Shown here piece by piece: positions 1 to 9,810 of a stretch of DNA of 64,000 bases. Each line of letters begins with the position of its first letter. Position 1 is the stretch's first letter. This DNA is from Agrobacterium tumefaciens (lineage in GTDB: Bacteria; Pseudomonadota; Alphaproteobacteria; Rhizobiales; Rhizobiaceae): contig CP048485.1 of NCBI GenBank assembly GCA_025560025.1, positions 62,001 through 126,000 of the forward strand, in the 5' to 3' direction. The translations under genes and the position numbers were made by a program. Below the pieces are notes generated by a model. The model saw only the letters and a list, made by a program, of their open reading frames with translations. It was not told the origin of the DNA and searched no databases.

Positions 1-1260
1 GAAGTTCGCCGCATGAATGCCCAGGAAGCCGCCATGCGCGCCAAGAGCGATGACCTGCAGGCCGGCATGGCCGTTGTCGTCGACGCGGCGGCGGGCGGTG
101 ATTTCAGCCGCCGCATCAACAAGGATTACGGCGATGAAAACCTCAATCGTTTCGCCGCGACCATCAATGCCCTGCTAACCGGTGTTGATAACGGCGTCTC
201 TGAGACCAGCCGCGTCATCGAAGGTCTGGCTCGGGGTGATCTGACGGAAAAGATGGATGGCGAGTTCCGCGGCGTGTTCGCCGAACTGCAGGCCAACGTC
301 AACGAGACACTCGCCAAGCTGCGCGAAACGATGCGGGAAGTGCGCAGCAGCACGGAAGGTATCAGCGGCAATGCGAACGAACTGCGCTCGGCGGCCGACG
401 ACCTGTCGAAGCGAACGGAACAGCAGGCCGCAGCCCTGGAGGAAACCTCCGCCGCTCTGGACGAAATCACCGCCGTCGTTCGCAATTCGACCGATCGTGC
501 GCAGGAAGCCAGTACCATGGTGGCCGAGACCAAGCAGAAGACGGAGGAATCCGCCAATGTCGTCCGCGATGCCGTCTCCGCGATGGATCGCATCGAGCAT
601 GCGTCGCGTGAAATCAGCCAGATCATCAATGTCATTGACGAGATCGCCTTCCAGACCAACCTTCTGGCGCTGAATGCGGGCGTCGAGGCGGCGCGCGCAG
701 GCGAAGCGGGCAAGGGCTTTGCCGTCGTCGCGCAGGAAGTGCGTGAACTGGCGCAACGCTCGGCAACGGCCGCGAAGGACATCAAGGCGCTGATCACCAA
801 ATCCGGCGAGGAAGTCGGCCGGGGCGTGTCGCTGGTGCAAAAAACCGGCAGCGCATTGAGTGAGATCGAGACGCGCGTCCTGGCGATCAACGATCACATC
901 CATTCGATTGCCACTGCTGCGCGGGAACAGTCCACCGGACTGCACGAAGTGAACACGGCGATCAACCAGATGGACCAGGTGACGCAGCGCAATGCCGCCA
1001 TGGTCGAGGAGACATCGGCTGCGACCCACAAGCTGAGCGGCGAGGCGGATCATCTGGTGACGCTGGTGGCACGCTTCAAGGTGGGCGTCGAGGAGGTCCA
1101 CGCCCGGCCCCGCGCGGAACAGCCGATGCGGCCCGTGGCGGTTTCCGGCAGAACGGCGGCGGTTGCCTCGCCGGCCCGTAAATTGATGAACAGCGTTGGC
1201 CGTGCGCTTAATGCCCAGTCGGCCGCTGCGCCGGCGCATGGAGACTGGCAGGAGTTCTGA
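1..1260 (+). CDS. Methyl-accepting chemotaxis protein (5' end outside window)
   Basis: The reading frame is open from the first base, so the sensor and membrane domains probably lie upstream; the ATG at 13 is most likely internal. The visible part starts in HAMP-like helices (about residues 10-110), followed by the long coiled-coil signalling domain. The invariant hairpin tip is present ([15 protein letters not shown], then [16 protein letters not shown]), which in this family binds CheW and the CheA kinase. The protein ends in DWQEF, a variant of the xWxxF pentapeptide that tethers CheR/CheB for adaptation. It should act as a chemoreceptor at the inner membrane; the ligand cannot be told. 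A strong hairpin with a T-run follows the stop. Confidence 0.93.
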   Translation, partial: EVRRMNAQEAAMRAKSDDLQAGMAVVVDAAAGGDFSRRINKDYGDENLNRFAATINALLTGVDNGVSETSRVIEGLARGDLTEKMDGEFRGVFAELQANVNETLAKLRETMREVRSSTEGISGNANELRSAADDLSKRTEQQAAALEETSAALDEITAVVRNSTDRAQEASTMVAETKQKTEESANVVRDAVSAMDRIEHASREISQIINVIDEIAFQTNLLALNAGVEAARAGEAGKGFAVVAQEVRELAQRSATAAKDIKALITKSGEEVGRGVSLVQKTGSALSEIETRVLAINDHIHSIATAAREQSTGLHEVNTAINQMDQVTQRNAAMVEETSAATHKLSGEADHLVTLVARFKVGVEEVHARPRAEQPMRPVAVSGRTAAVASPARKLMNSVGRALNAQSAAAPAHGDWQEF

Positions 1261-1302
1261 TTGGACCCGGTTTACCCGTTCTCGTCAGATTAGCTCTGTT
1301 TC

Positions 1303-1336
1303 GAACGCCGCCCTCCCGGGCGGCGTTTGTTTTTCC
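1303..1336 (+). terminator. Rho-independent terminator after the chemoreceptor gene
   Basis: A 10-bp GC-rich stem (1304-1313 with 1318-1327, loop TCCC) is followed by TGTTTTTCC. It lies 44 bases after the stop codon. Confidence 0.8.
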
Positions 1337-1506
1337 TGCGATGAAAACGTTTGTTTTGCAGCGCATTGGAAAAAAATCAGTTAGGTCCTATTATTATACG
1401 TGCATATAAACCGAGCCGTTCAACCAAAGCGGCGGCGCGCATACAGGATCAGGGCCCGGTGTTTTCTAAAGGCGTAGACAGCTTGGACCGCACGGAGGAC
1501 AATCCG

Positions 1507-2934
1507 GTGCACTGCATGCCGGGATTGACCGCAGGTCTTTCAGGACGCCTGCTGCTGCTGACGGTCATTTTCGTGATGATCGCCGAGGTGCTGATCTTCG
1601 TGCCCTCGGTCGCCAACATGCGCCTTTCCTGGCTGCGCGATCGGCTGAACACGGCAGCCGCTGCCGGTGCGGTGATTGACGGCTTGCAGGCAGAATTGCC
1701 GCGAAGCGTGCAGAACGACACACTGATGGCGACCGGGGCGAAGCTCATCGCACTGCGCAAGGACGGCACCTCGCGCCTCCTCGCCGTGGCCGAAACGCCG
1801 CCCGGGGTGGATGAGCAATATGATCTTTCCGATGTCTCGCAGCTGGCGGCGGTGCGGGATGCCTTTTCCACATTGCTGTTCGGCGGCAACCGCGTCATCC
1901 GGGTTTTCGACGTTGTCGGTGACAGCGACACCATCATCGAACTGGTGCTGGGCGAAAACAAGCTGCGGGCGGCGATGCTTGCCTATGCTCGCAACGTCTT
2001 CCTGATTTCCATCGTCCTGTCGCTGATCACTGCCGGTCTGATTTTCGTTTCCATCAACCGCATCATGATACGGCCCATCCGCCGCCTGACGCTCGGCATG
2101 CAGCATTTCTCCGAAGACCCCGGCAATCCGGAACGGATTTTCGTCGCCGAGGACGGGACCGATGAACTGGCGGTTGCTGGCCGCCATCTGGCCGACATGC
2201 AGACCGAGTTGCAGAAAACGCTCAGGCAACAGAAGAACCTCGTGGATCTTGGCCTCGCCGTTTCAAAGATCAATCATGACATGCGCAACATTCTGTCATC
2301 CGCGCAGCTGATGTCGGACCGCCTGGTGGATGCAAAGGACCCGATGGTGAGAAGTTTCGCGCCGAAGCTGCTGCGCACCATCGACCGTGCGGTGGCCTAT
2401 ACGGGCGAAGTTCTGGCCTATGGGCAGGCGACGGAAGGCGCGCCGAAACGCAAGACGGTTCACCTGAGCCTTCTGGTGCGCGATGTGCGCGACATTCTGG
2501 CGCTTGAGCCGGAAAGCGGTATCGAATTTCACGACAGTGTGCCCACTGATCTGACGGTTGATGCCGATGCCGAGCAGCTTTTCCGGGTGATCCATAATCT
2601 CTGTCGCAACGCCGTTCAGGCCCTGCAATCGGACGCGGCGAATGCGGCGCCCCGGCATCTTTCAATCTCGGCCCAAAGGGCTGGCAGCGTCGTCAGCATC
2701 GTCATAGACGACAACGGGCCGGGAATGCCGCGCAAGGCAAAGGAAAACCTGTTCTCCGCTTTCAGGGGCTCGGCCCGTTCCGGTGGCACCGGCCTCGGGC
2801 TCGTTATTGCGCGGGAACTGGTGCTTGCCCATGGCGGCACGATCGCGCTTGTTGAAAAGCCCGGCCCAGGAACCCAGTTCCGCATAGAGATCGCCGATCG
2901 TGCAGCTTCCGTACATGCGGCCAGAACCGCCTGA
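1507..2934 (+). CDS. Membrane sensor histidine kinase, orphan
   Basis: Two transmembrane segments (about residues 14-34 and 163-183) enclose a periplasmic sensor region of about 125 residues, followed by a HAMP-like linker. The dimerisation domain has an atypical H-box, NHDMRNILSS (His about 257). The catalytic domain has an N-box (NLCRNAVQA), G1 (DDNGPGMP) and G2 (GGTGLGL), so it should be an active kinase. The frame is open from 1351, but GTG 1507 has a GGAGG at 1494-1498 with good spacing and leaves a normal 475-residue protein. No response regulator is adjacent, so the partner is unknown. Confidence 0.85.
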   Translation: MHCMPGLTAGLSGRLLLLTVIFVMIAEVLIFVPSVANMRLSWLRDRLNTAAAAGAVIDGLQAELPRSVQNDTLMATGAKLIALRKDGTSRLLAVAETPPGVDEQYDLSDVSQLAAVRDAFSTLLFGGNRVIRVFDVVGDSDTIIELVLGENKLRAAMLAYARNVFLISIVLSLITAGLIFVSINRIMIRPIRRLTLGMQHFSEDPGNPERIFVAEDGTDELAVAGRHLADMQTELQKTLRQQKNLVDLGLAVSKINHDMRNILSSAQLMSDRLVDAKDPMVRSFAPKLLRTIDRAVAYTGEVLAYGQATEGAPKRKTVHLSLLVRDVRDILALEPESGIEFHDSVPTDLTVDADAEQLFRVIHNLCRNAVQALQSDAANAAPRHLSISAQRAGSVVSIVIDDNGPGMPRKAKENLFSAFRGSARSGGTGLGLVIARELVLAHGGTIALVEKPGPGTQFRIEIADRAASVHAARTA

Positions 2935-3151
2935 GAATCCCGCTCGCGGACGGCCTGATGCAATCACCATATCAGCCTGAAAATGCGTGACACGGGGTCG
3001 CTCAAAAACAGCCCTTATGGAATATCTTTTGTAATCAATGGGATAAATGAATTGCTGCGGAAAAATGACAATTTCGAAACGAAATCGCTTGCAATCGGAA
3101 TGAGGACGTTTTAGAGGATCGCCACGCCACCGGAAACGACCGGAACGGCAC

Positions 3152-3228
3152 GCACCCGTAGCTCAGCTGGATAGAGCACCAGACTACGAATCTGGGGGTC
3201 AGGAGTTCGAATCTCTTCGGGTGCGCCA
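3152..3228 (+). tRNA. tRNA-Arg (anticodon ACG)
   Basis: A full cloverleaf is readable: acceptor GCACCCG pairs with CGGGTGC, discriminator G, encoded CCA at 3226-3228. Anticodon stem CCAGA/TCTGG holds loop CTACGAA with anticodon ACG at 3186-3188; the T-arm has GTTCGAATC. The 2935-3151 stretch before it and 3229-3391 after it show no convincing gene. Confidence 0.97.
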
Positions 3229-3400
3229 TTTCTCTTTCCATAAAAAATCAAATAAAATGCCTTTCGGGCCGCCGTTTATAATGCGGTTCAATGTCGGCAT
3301 CTCTGTTGCCCTCTCGAAAACCCACAAGGTCGAACAGACTCCGAACGTCGCCAATATGTGCTAAAATCATCCGGTCATTAGCTGGCCTCAGGTGAAAGCC

Positions 3401-4213
3401 ATGTTGGAAACTGACCAGGTATTTGCAGGTTCTATTCCGGAAAACTACGACCGTTACATGGTGCCGTTGATTTTCGAGCCCTTCGCCCGTGATCTGGCGC
3501 GGAGAGCGGCGTCATTGATGCCGATCGATGTGCTGGAAATCGCTGCGGGGACCGGGGTTGTCACCCGCGAACTGGCGCCCAGATTGCCGCCCGCCGCACA
3601 TTATGTCGTAACCGACCTCAATCAGCCGATGCTTGATTTTGCAGCGGCGCGACAGGCGCCTGACAATCGCATTGATTGGCAGCAGGTGGATGCTCAGGCG
3701 CTGCCGTTTGAAGACGCGAGTTTCGATCTCGTTTTCTGTCAGTTCGGCGCGATGTTTTTCACCGACCGTCTGACCGCCTATCGCGAAGCAAAGAGGGTGT
3801 TGAAGCCCGGTGGACATTATTTATTGAACGTGTGGGACCGTATTGAAGAGAATGACTTCGCGAATGATGTGACGAACGCCCTTGCCGGTCTGTTTCCCGA
3901 CGATCCGCCACGCTTCATGGCCCGCACTCCGCACGGCTATCACGATACGGCGTTGATCCGTGCCGAGTTGGAGAGTGCCGGCTTTTCCCGCGTGGCGATT
4001 GAGACGATAGCGGCGCAAAGCCGTGCATCGTCACCGCGCATTCCCGCCATGGCCTATTGTCAGGGAACCGTTCTTCGCACTGAAATCGAAGCCAGGGCGC
4101 CGGGAAAACTGGAAGCGGCGACGGCGTGTGCCGCATCCCGGATTGAAGCGAGGCACGGCAACGGCGAGGTTGCCGCCAAAATTCAGGCCCATGTGATTCT
4201 GGCTGTTGCGTGA
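3401..4213 (+). CDS. Class I SAM-dependent methyltransferase
   Basis: The N-terminal half has a Rossmann methyltransferase core of the Methyltransf_11/25 (UbiE-like) type: motif I LEIAAGTGVVTREL for AdoMet binding, an acidic end to strand 2 (YVVTDLN), and post-I/motif II DASFDLVFCQFG. The last third is less conserved and probably binds the substrate, which cannot be named. The frame also has a GTG at 3392, but AGGTG at 3390-3394 is well placed for ATG 3401. It stands alone, between tRNA-Arg and a transporter operon. Function beyond methyl transfer is unknown. Confidence 0.8.
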   Translation: MLETDQVFAGSIPENYDRYMVPLIFEPFARDLARRAASLMPIDVLEIAAGTGVVTRELAPRLPPAAHYVVTDLNQPMLDFAAARQAPDNRIDWQQVDAQALPFEDASFDLVFCQFGAMFFTDRLTAYREAKRVLKPGGHYLLNVWDRIEENDFANDVTNALAGLFPDDPPRFMARTPHGYHDTALIRAELESAGFSRVAIETIAAQSRASSPRIPAMAYCQGTVLRTEIEARAPGKLEAATACAASRIEARHGNGEVAAKIQAHVILAVA

Positions 4214-4432
4214 GACACTTCGCCTGCTGATGCAGCCATGGCCGTCGAACAGGTCTTGAATCCGTATATTCGGGTTACCCCCTCATATTAGTGGATTTTT
4301 ATGAAGGCCGGTATTGCAGGGCCTGGCGATGAGCCGGGATTATCGGGCTTTCCGGTGTCACCGAACTTTCTGCAAACCTTCGTCATATTGTCATACAATA
4401 TAAGCATATGCGCTCCAGAAAAGGAGCGCAGA

Positions 4433-5578
4433 ATGACGCCACAATCACTTGAACTTTCGGGTATCGGCAAAGGCTTCGGGGCTGACGATGTTCTGAAAGA
4501 GATCGAACTCTCCATCCGTCCCGGTGAATTCCTATCCCTCGTCGGCATGTCGGGCTGCGGCAAGTCCACGCTTCTGCGCATCATTGCAGGGCTGGAAACG
4601 CCGGATCGCGGTTCGGTCTCGATCGGTGGTCAGGATGTGACGGAACTCGATCCGAGTGACCGCAATCTGGCGATGGTGTTCCAGTCTTACGCCCTTTATC
4701 CGCATATGAACGTGCGCCAGAACATCGCAACGCCGCTCAGGATGCGACGTCTGCCCTTTGCAGCGCGCCTGCCGCTGATCGGGCGGTTTGTGGCCCCGGC
4801 CGAAACGCTCAGGCAGATCGATGCCGCCGTCGAACAGGCGGCAGAGACCCTGCAGATCGCGCATCTGCTGGACCGCAAGCCGGCGCAGCTTTCCGGTGGC
4901 CAGCGCCAGCGTGTGGCGCTTGCCCGGGCACTGGTGCGCTCGCCCGCCGCCTTTCTGATGGACGAGCCGCTTTCCAATCTCGATGCGAAGCTTCGCGCCC
5001 ATATGCGTGAGGAACTGGCTGGCCTGCATCGCCGGTTGGGAGCAACCTTCATCTACGTTACCCACGATCAGATCGAGGCCATGACCATGTCCGACCGCAT
5101 CGCGCTGATGGCGGAAGGCCGCATCGAACAGCTCGGCACGCCGGATGAACTTTACCGAAAGCCAGCGACGCTGACGGTCGCGCGTTTTATCGGCACGCCG
5201 TCGATCAATCTGCTGCCGGTCGAAATCGATGCACAGGGCAAGGTCACGGCTTTCGGCCGTGATCTTGGTGTGGATGCTTCTGGCCGCGATGCCGGTCCGG
5301 CAACGCTCGGCCTTCGCGCCGAAGACTTGCGTCCGGGTGCCGAAGGTTTCGCGGTGCGGGTGGTGCGCAGCGAAACCCATGGCGCTGACCGTTTTGTCAG
5401 CTGCCGCCTTCTGAGCGATGAGACGGTGGCCGTCACCCTTCGCCAGGGCGCGGGAGAGGTGCTGGGCGCTGATGCGGACGGCGTGATGAACCTCGGTTTT
5501 GCGCCGGAACGTGCCCATCTTTTCGCCGCCGACGGCCTGCGCCGCAAGACGACGGTGCGTGAACGGGTGCCGGCATGA
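4433..5578 (+). CDS. ugpC: UgpC/MalK-type ABC transporter ATPase
   Basis: This is the cytoplasmic ATPase of a carbohydrate/polyol-phosphate importer. Walker A is GMSGCGKST, the Q-loop follows VFQSYALYP, the signature is LSGGQRQRV and Walker B is FLMDEPLSNLD with the switch His in YVTHDQ. The C-terminal ~130 residues form the TOBE/regulatory domain found in CUT1 ATPases. The frame is open from 4301, but AAGGAG just before ATG 4433 fixes the start. It overlaps the first permease by ATGA. The symbol reflects family resemblance and the neighbouring phosphodiesterase; a general sugar substrate remains possible. Confidence 0.82.
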   Translation: MTPQSLELSGIGKGFGADDVLKEIELSIRPGEFLSLVGMSGCGKSTLLRIIAGLETPDRGSVSIGGQDVTELDPSDRNLAMVFQSYALYPHMNVRQNIATPLRMRRLPFAARLPLIGRFVAPAETLRQIDAAVEQAAETLQIAHLLDRKPAQLSGGQRQRVALARALVRSPAAFLMDEPLSNLDAKLRAHMREELAGLHRRLGATFIYVTHDQIEAMTMSDRIALMAEGRIEQLGTPDELYRKPATLTVARFIGTPSINLLPVEIDAQGKVTAFGRDLGVDASGRDAGPATLGLRAEDLRPGAEGFAVRVVRSETHGADRFVSCRLLSDETVAVTLRQGAGEVLGADADGVMNLGFAPERAHLFAADGLRRKTTVRERVPA

Positions 5579-6501
5579 CGGCGGCCGATTTCTCCACGCT
5601 CACGCCTGCAAAGGCCCGGCCGCGCCTGTCGAAGGCGGACCGGCGCATGATCTGGCGCGGCCTCATGTTTGCCGCGCCGGCGAGCCTCCTGCTTCTGGCG
5701 ATCTATATCATTCCCATGCTCGTTCTGGCGGGTTTTTCCGTCACCGATTACCAGCTTGGCGCACTCTCCACCCGCTTCGTCGGCATCGGGAATTTCGTCA
5801 AGGCTTTTGAGGATCCGGTTTTTTTGCGCGCACTGGCGAATACGGCCATTTATGCGGCCATCGTCATCCCCTTTGGCGTATTTCTGGCACTCGGCGTAGC
5901 CCTGCTCGTTTATAATCGCAAGCGTAGCCGCGCTTTTTGGGAAGTGGCCTATTTCCTTCCCGTCACTGCAACGCTCGTCGCCATGGCAACGGTGTGGCAA
6001 TTTCTGCTGCACCCTTCGCTTGGGCCGGTGAATGCGGCGATCAAGTGGCTGGGTTTCGAACCCGTCGCATTCCTCTCCAACCCCGTTCTGCTCATTCCCA
6101 CCATGGCGTTGATGGGTGTCTGGCAGATTCTGGGCTTCAACATGGTGCTGTTCCTCGCGGGCCTTACCGCCATCTCCAAGGATTTGCACGAAGCGGTACG
6201 GCTCGATGGCGCGAAAAACCCGATCGACCGGTTCCTGACGGTAACGTGGCCGATGCTTGGGCCAACGACGATGTTCGTTGTGGTCACCACCTCGATCTCG
6301 GCTTTCAAGGTGTTCGAGACGGTCGCCGTGCTGACCAAGGGCCGCTCCGGTTCCGAAACACTGCTGTTCGATCTCTATCTTGAGGGTTTCGAATATTCGA
6401 ACACGGGTTATGCGGCGGCGCTGACCATTATCTTCCTCGCGATCGTGCTGATCCTGTCGATCGGCCAGACGCTGCATATGGACCGGAAGGTGCACTACTG
6501 A
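5575..6501 (+). CDS. ugpA: ABC importer permease, UgpA-like
   Basis: This inner-membrane permease of the MalF/UgpA type has about six hydrophobic segments, starting with the helix near residues 30-52. The cytoplasmic EAA loop that docks on the ATPase reads EAVRLDGAKNPIDRF. It overlaps the ATPase gene upstream (ATGA) and the second permease downstream (TGATG), so the three are translationally coupled. At 308 residues it is normal for the family. It should form the channel together with the next gene product. Confidence 0.83.
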   Translation: MTAADFSTLTPAKARPRLSKADRRMIWRGLMFAAPASLLLLAIYIIPMLVLAGFSVTDYQLGALSTRFVGIGNFVKAFEDPVFLRALANTAIYAAIVIPFGVFLALGVALLVYNRKRSRAFWEVAYFLPVTATLVAMATVWQFLLHPSLGPVNAAIKWLGFEPVAFLSNPVLLIPTMALMGVWQILGFNMVLFLAGLTAISKDLHEAVRLDGAKNPIDRFLTVTWPMLGPTTMFVVVTTSISAFKVFETVAVLTKGRSGSETLLFDLYLEGFEYSNTGYAAALTIIFLAIVLILSIGQTLHMDRKVHY

Positions 6502-7322
6502 TGGCCGCGCTCCGTAAATATCTCCCGCATCTCGTGCTCGCCCTCGGCGCATTCGTGATGCTCCTGCCGTTCTACTGGATGATACTGACGTCGATCCGCT
6601 CGCCAGCAGAAATATTCAACGTCTCCCTGTGGCCGATCCCCGAGAAATTCGATGCGGTCGACAATTATGCCCGGGCGGCCGGGCAGGTGCCGATGGCACG
6701 TTTCATGCTGAACGGCGTCATCGTCTGCTTCGGCATCCTCATCGTGCAGGTCCTGACATCGGTTCCCGCGGCCTATGCGCTGGCGAAGCTCAGATTTCCG
6801 GGCCGCAAGCTTCTCCTGGGCCTCGTCATCGCCGCACTCTGCGTTCCAATTCAGGCTCTTGCGCTTCCGCTTTTTGTCGGTCTGGCGAAAGCGGAGATGT
6901 TGAACACCTACTTCGCGATGATGATGCCGTTCTTCATCTCCGTCTTCGCCATCTTCCTGTTCAACCAGTCCTTCCGCAGTTACCCGGACGAAATCATCGA
7001 GGCGGCGCGCATGGATGGTTTCTCGGAAATGGAGATCTGCTGGGGGCTGGTTCTGCGCGGCTCGCTGCCCTCGCTCGCCGCTTTTTCGGTCTTCTCGCTC
7101 GTTGCCCACTGGAACGACCTTTATTGGCCGATGATCGTGGTTTCCGACACCAATCTGGCCCCGCCGCCGCTTGGCATGATGTTCTTCGCCGATGTCGAAT
7201 CCGGTGCGAATTACGGTGCGCTGATGGCGGGCGCCACACTGATTACCGCGCCGATGGTGCTGTGCTTCCTCCTCGCACGGCGGCATTTCATCGCCGGTAT
7301 TACCATGACCGGCGTCAAGTGA
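6501..7322 (+). CDS. ugpE: ABC importer permease, UgpE-like
   Basis: This is the MalG/UgpE-type partner permease, with six predicted membrane segments and the EAA loop EAARMDGFSEMEICW. The N-terminus starts with a helix (LVLALGAFVMLLPFYW) typical of this subunit. It shares one base with the preceding stop and sits 42 bases before the binding-protein gene. The 273-residue length fits. Confidence 0.83.
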   Translation: MAALRKYLPHLVLALGAFVMLLPFYWMILTSIRSPAEIFNVSLWPIPEKFDAVDNYARAAGQVPMARFMLNGVIVCFGILIVQVLTSVPAAYALAKLRFPGRKLLLGLVIAALCVPIQALALPLFVGLAKAEMLNTYFAMMMPFFISVFAIFLFNQSFRSYPDEIIEAARMDGFSEMEICWGLVLRGSLPSLAAFSVFSLVAHWNDLYWPMIVVSDTNLAPPPLGMMFFADVESGANYGALMAGATLITAPMVLCFLLARRHFIAGITMTGVK

Positions 7323-7364
7323 CGCCGTTCAGACTTCCTCCTCCCAACCTTTCTGGAGATTGAC

Positions 7365-8657
7365 ATGAAACTCAACCGACGCGCCGTGATGGGCGGTCTG
7401 GCTCTTGGCATGGCTTTTGCGGGCCTCGCACAGCCGGTTCTCGCCAATGAAATCACGCTCAACGTTCTCTACAACCTGCCGGGCTTCACGAAATTCCATC
7501 AGCCGCTGGCCGATGAATTCATGAAGAAGAACCCGGATGTGAAGATCAACTTCCTCGCTCCGGCCGCCGGTTACAATGAAGGCCAGCAGCAGGTTCTGCG
7601 TTCCGCCGTCACCGGCAATCTGCCAGACGTATATTTCTCGGGTTACAACCTGACAGCGGAACTCGTTCACACGCTCGCACCGCGCAACCAGATCACCGAT
7701 CTCGGCCCGTTCATCCAGGCTGAAGGCGGTCAGGCCTTCCTCGACAAGAACTACAGCCCGAAGATGGCCGCCCTCGGCCAGATCGATGGCAAGCAGTACG
7801 GCCTGCCGGTCAACGCTTCCTCGCCGATCATCTATATCAACTCCGACCTCGTCACCAAGGCTGGCGGCGACCCGGACAAGATGCCGACGACCTTTGCGGA
7901 ACTCATTGCTCTCGCAAAGAAGATCAAGGCTCTCGACCCCAAGTTCGCCGGCATGAGCTACGACATCAACGGTTGGCCGGATGACTGGTTGTGGCAGGCG
8001 CTCATCGTCGAACAGGGCGGCAAGCTCGTTGACGAGAAGGCCAAGACCGTTGGCTTCGACAACGAGATCGGCCTCAACGCCCTGAAAATGACCCGTCAGT
8101 TCGTCACCGAAGGTGGTCAGAACCTGCTCGACTGGGATCAGTCCCGCCAGCAGTTCGGTGCAGGCCTCACCGGCTTCATCTTCTCGACGCCTGCGCATGT
8201 TCAGACGATCCAGGGTCTGGTCGGCGACCGCTTCAAGCTGAAGACCGCGACCTTCCCGCTCGACAACAAGGAAAAGGGCGGCGTTCCGACCGGCGGCAAC
8301 TCTGCCGTTATCCTGACACAGGAAAAGGCCAAGCAGGACGCTGCCTGGAAGTACCTGAAGTGGATCACCGGTCCGGAAGCCCAGAACATCATCGTTCGCA
8401 TCACCGGTTACCTGCCGACCAACAAGCTGGCAACCGGCCCGGACTTCCTCGCTCCCTATTATGTCGAGAACCCGAATGTGAAGACCGCTTCGCTTCAGGC
8501 TGACCGTTCCCTGCCCTGGGCCGGTTATCCGGGTGGCGATTCCGTCCGCATCTGGCGCACCCAGCGCGACATCATCGGCACCGTCATGCGCGGTGAGGTG
8601 ACGCCTGAAGCCGGTCTCAAGCAGATCGTCGAGCAGACCAACGCCCTGCTGAAATAA
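7365..8657 (+). CDS. ugpB: Periplasmic substrate-binding protein, UgpB-like family 1
   Basis: The N-terminus is a signal peptide with NRRAVMGG and probable cleavage after PVLA; the paired arginines make Tat export possible. The mature part has the family 1 extracellular solute-binding fold, with NVLYNLPG near the start and a conserved C-lobe (WKYLKWITGPEAQ). It would capture the solute and deliver it to the permease pair encoded just upstream. Codon use is strongly biased towards the C-ending codons of highly expressed genes. Glycerol phosphate or its diesters are suggested only by the phosphodiesterase that follows. Confidence 0.85.
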   Translation: MKLNRRAVMGGLALGMAFAGLAQPVLANEITLNVLYNLPGFTKFHQPLADEFMKKNPDVKINFLAPAAGYNEGQQQVLRSAVTGNLPDVYFSGYNLTAELVHTLAPRNQITDLGPFIQAEGGQAFLDKNYSPKMAALGQIDGKQYGLPVNASSPIIYINSDLVTKAGGDPDKMPTTFAELIALAKKIKALDPKFAGMSYDINGWPDDWLWQALIVEQGGKLVDEKAKTVGFDNEIGLNALKMTRQFVTEGGQNLLDWDQSRQQFGAGLTGFIFSTPAHVQTIQGLVGDRFKLKTATFPLDNKEKGGVPTGGNSAVILTQEKAKQDAAWKYLKWITGPEAQNIIVRITGYLPTNKLATGPDFLAPYYVENPNVKTASLQADRSLPWAGYPGGDSVRIWRTQRDIIGTVMRGEVTPEAGLKQIVEQTNALLK

Positions 8658-8673
8658 GCAAAACCATCGAAAA

Positions 8674-8708
8674 GGCTGCGGGGAAATCCGTTCCCGCAGC
8701 CATTTTGC
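8674..8708 (+). terminator. Attenuator-like hairpin between binding protein and phosphodiesterase
   Basis: GGCTGCGGG (8674-8682) pairs with CCCGCAGCC (8693-8701), followed by ATTTTG. Its position after the binding-protein gene suggests it lowers expression of the downstream gene, as is common after the most abundant ABC component. Confidence 0.6.
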
Positions 8709-8723
8709 GCAGAGAGACAGACT

Positions 8724-9524
8724 ATGAAGATCATCCAGATCACCGACACCCATCTCGTACCCCCCGGCATCGCTGTAAACGGCGTCGACCCTGAAAAGCA
8801 GCTGCGCGCGGCGGTGGCCGATATTGTCGAAAAACACGCCGATGCCGATCTTCTTGTCATGACGGGTGATCTTTGCAACTACGGCGAGCCGGAAGCCTAT
8901 CAACTATTGCGCGATATTCTTGCGCCCGTCTCAATCCCCGTACGGCTGATGCTCGGCAATCACGACCGCCGACCGGAATTCGTGACGGCTTTTCCGGAAC
9001 AGCTGCGTGACGACTACGGTTATATCCAGTCCTTTATCGATACCGAATTCGGTCGCCTGCTGTTCCTCGATAGCCATGAGCCCGATGTGATCGGCGGGAT
9101 GTATGGCGCGGACCGTCTGACATGGCTGGACCGCGCGCTTGAAGGCGCTGGCGACCTGCCAGTGACGGTTTTCATTCATCACCCGCCTATGGATTGCGGC
9201 ATCCGGCATTTCGAAAACATCGGCATGCATGACGACGGCGCGGTCATGCGTCGCCTCGCCGCTCACAAGGCTGGCGTGCGCCACATTGTTTTTGGCCACA
9301 TTCATGTCCCGATGGCGGGCACCAGCGCGGAAGGCATTGCCTATAGTTCCGGTCAGGCATGCTCACATCGTTTCATCACCGATATCGAGGCTCTTGATCC
9401 GCTGTGGACGGGTGGCAACCCCTGTTACCGCATCATCAGCCTCGGTGCCTTCGGCTTGCGCGCCTATGATGCCGAGGTGGGGCAGGTCGTACTCGGTCAG
9501 GCGCCGGTTTGTGAAGGCCCCTGA
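8724..9524 (+). CDS. Calcineurin-like metallophosphodiesterase (Icc/GpdQ type)
   Basis: All metal-ligand motifs of the class III phosphodiesterase fold are visible: DTH near residue 7, GDLCNYG, GNHD, IHHPP and GHIHVP. Overall layout and length (266 residues) match the Icc cyclic-nucleotide phosphodiesterase and GpdQ glycerophosphodiesterase group, which use a binuclear metal centre. It is the last gene of the Ugp-like transporter operon, 66 bases after the binding protein. That context favours hydrolysis of an imported phosphodiester such as a glycerophosphodiester; this is inference. No signal peptide is seen, so it should be cytoplasmic. Confidence 0.8.
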   Translation: MKIIQITDTHLVPPGIAVNGVDPEKQLRAAVADIVEKHADADLLVMTGDLCNYGEPEAYQLLRDILAPVSIPVRLMLGNHDRRPEFVTAFPEQLRDDYGYIQSFIDTEFGRLLFLDSHEPDVIGGMYGADRLTWLDRALEGAGDLPVTVFIHHPPMDCGIRHFENIGMHDDGAVMRRLAAHKAGVRHIVFGHIHVPMAGTSAEGIAYSSGQACSHRFITDIEALDPLWTGGNPCYRIISLGAFGLRAYDAEVGQVVLGQAPVCEGP

Positions 9525-9810
9525 TCCTGGCCGATATCCACGAAGCGATGAGGCGCCGATGCGCCTCGTCACCCGCGGCAGAATACGGCAGTGTTTTCGC
9601 CGACAGGCCTCGACGCTGCAGAAGCCCCGCTGCCTGTCGCGCCTATGCGCCACTTGCGGTTTGTTGAGCAGGATTTGATGCGTCAAGGCCATAGTCCCGC
9701 TCGCACCCTTGATCTATGTCAGTTTCATCGTTGAAAGTACGCGCCATAGTCACCGGAGAGGTGGCAAGTCCGGTGACGTGCCATCGTGAGTGCAGATCAT
9801 GGAGAAGTGC

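Noticed and set aside
175..1239. Long minus-strand frame opposite the chemoreceptor gene
   Set aside because: It is a shadow of GC-rich coding DNA; the plus frame has clear chemoreceptor motifs. The same holds for the long frames opposite pgi, fadD, pstC, pstA and argD.
3035..3241. Minus-strand frame covering tRNA-Arg
   Set aside because: It lies across the tRNA gene, and its apparent protein is the familiar artefact of translating tRNA sequence.
4378..4394. GTCAT repeats before the Ugp-like operon as a possible Pho box
   Set aside because: The two GTCAT copies are eight bases apart, not eleven, and the other units do not match, so PhoB control is not claimed although it would make sense biologically.
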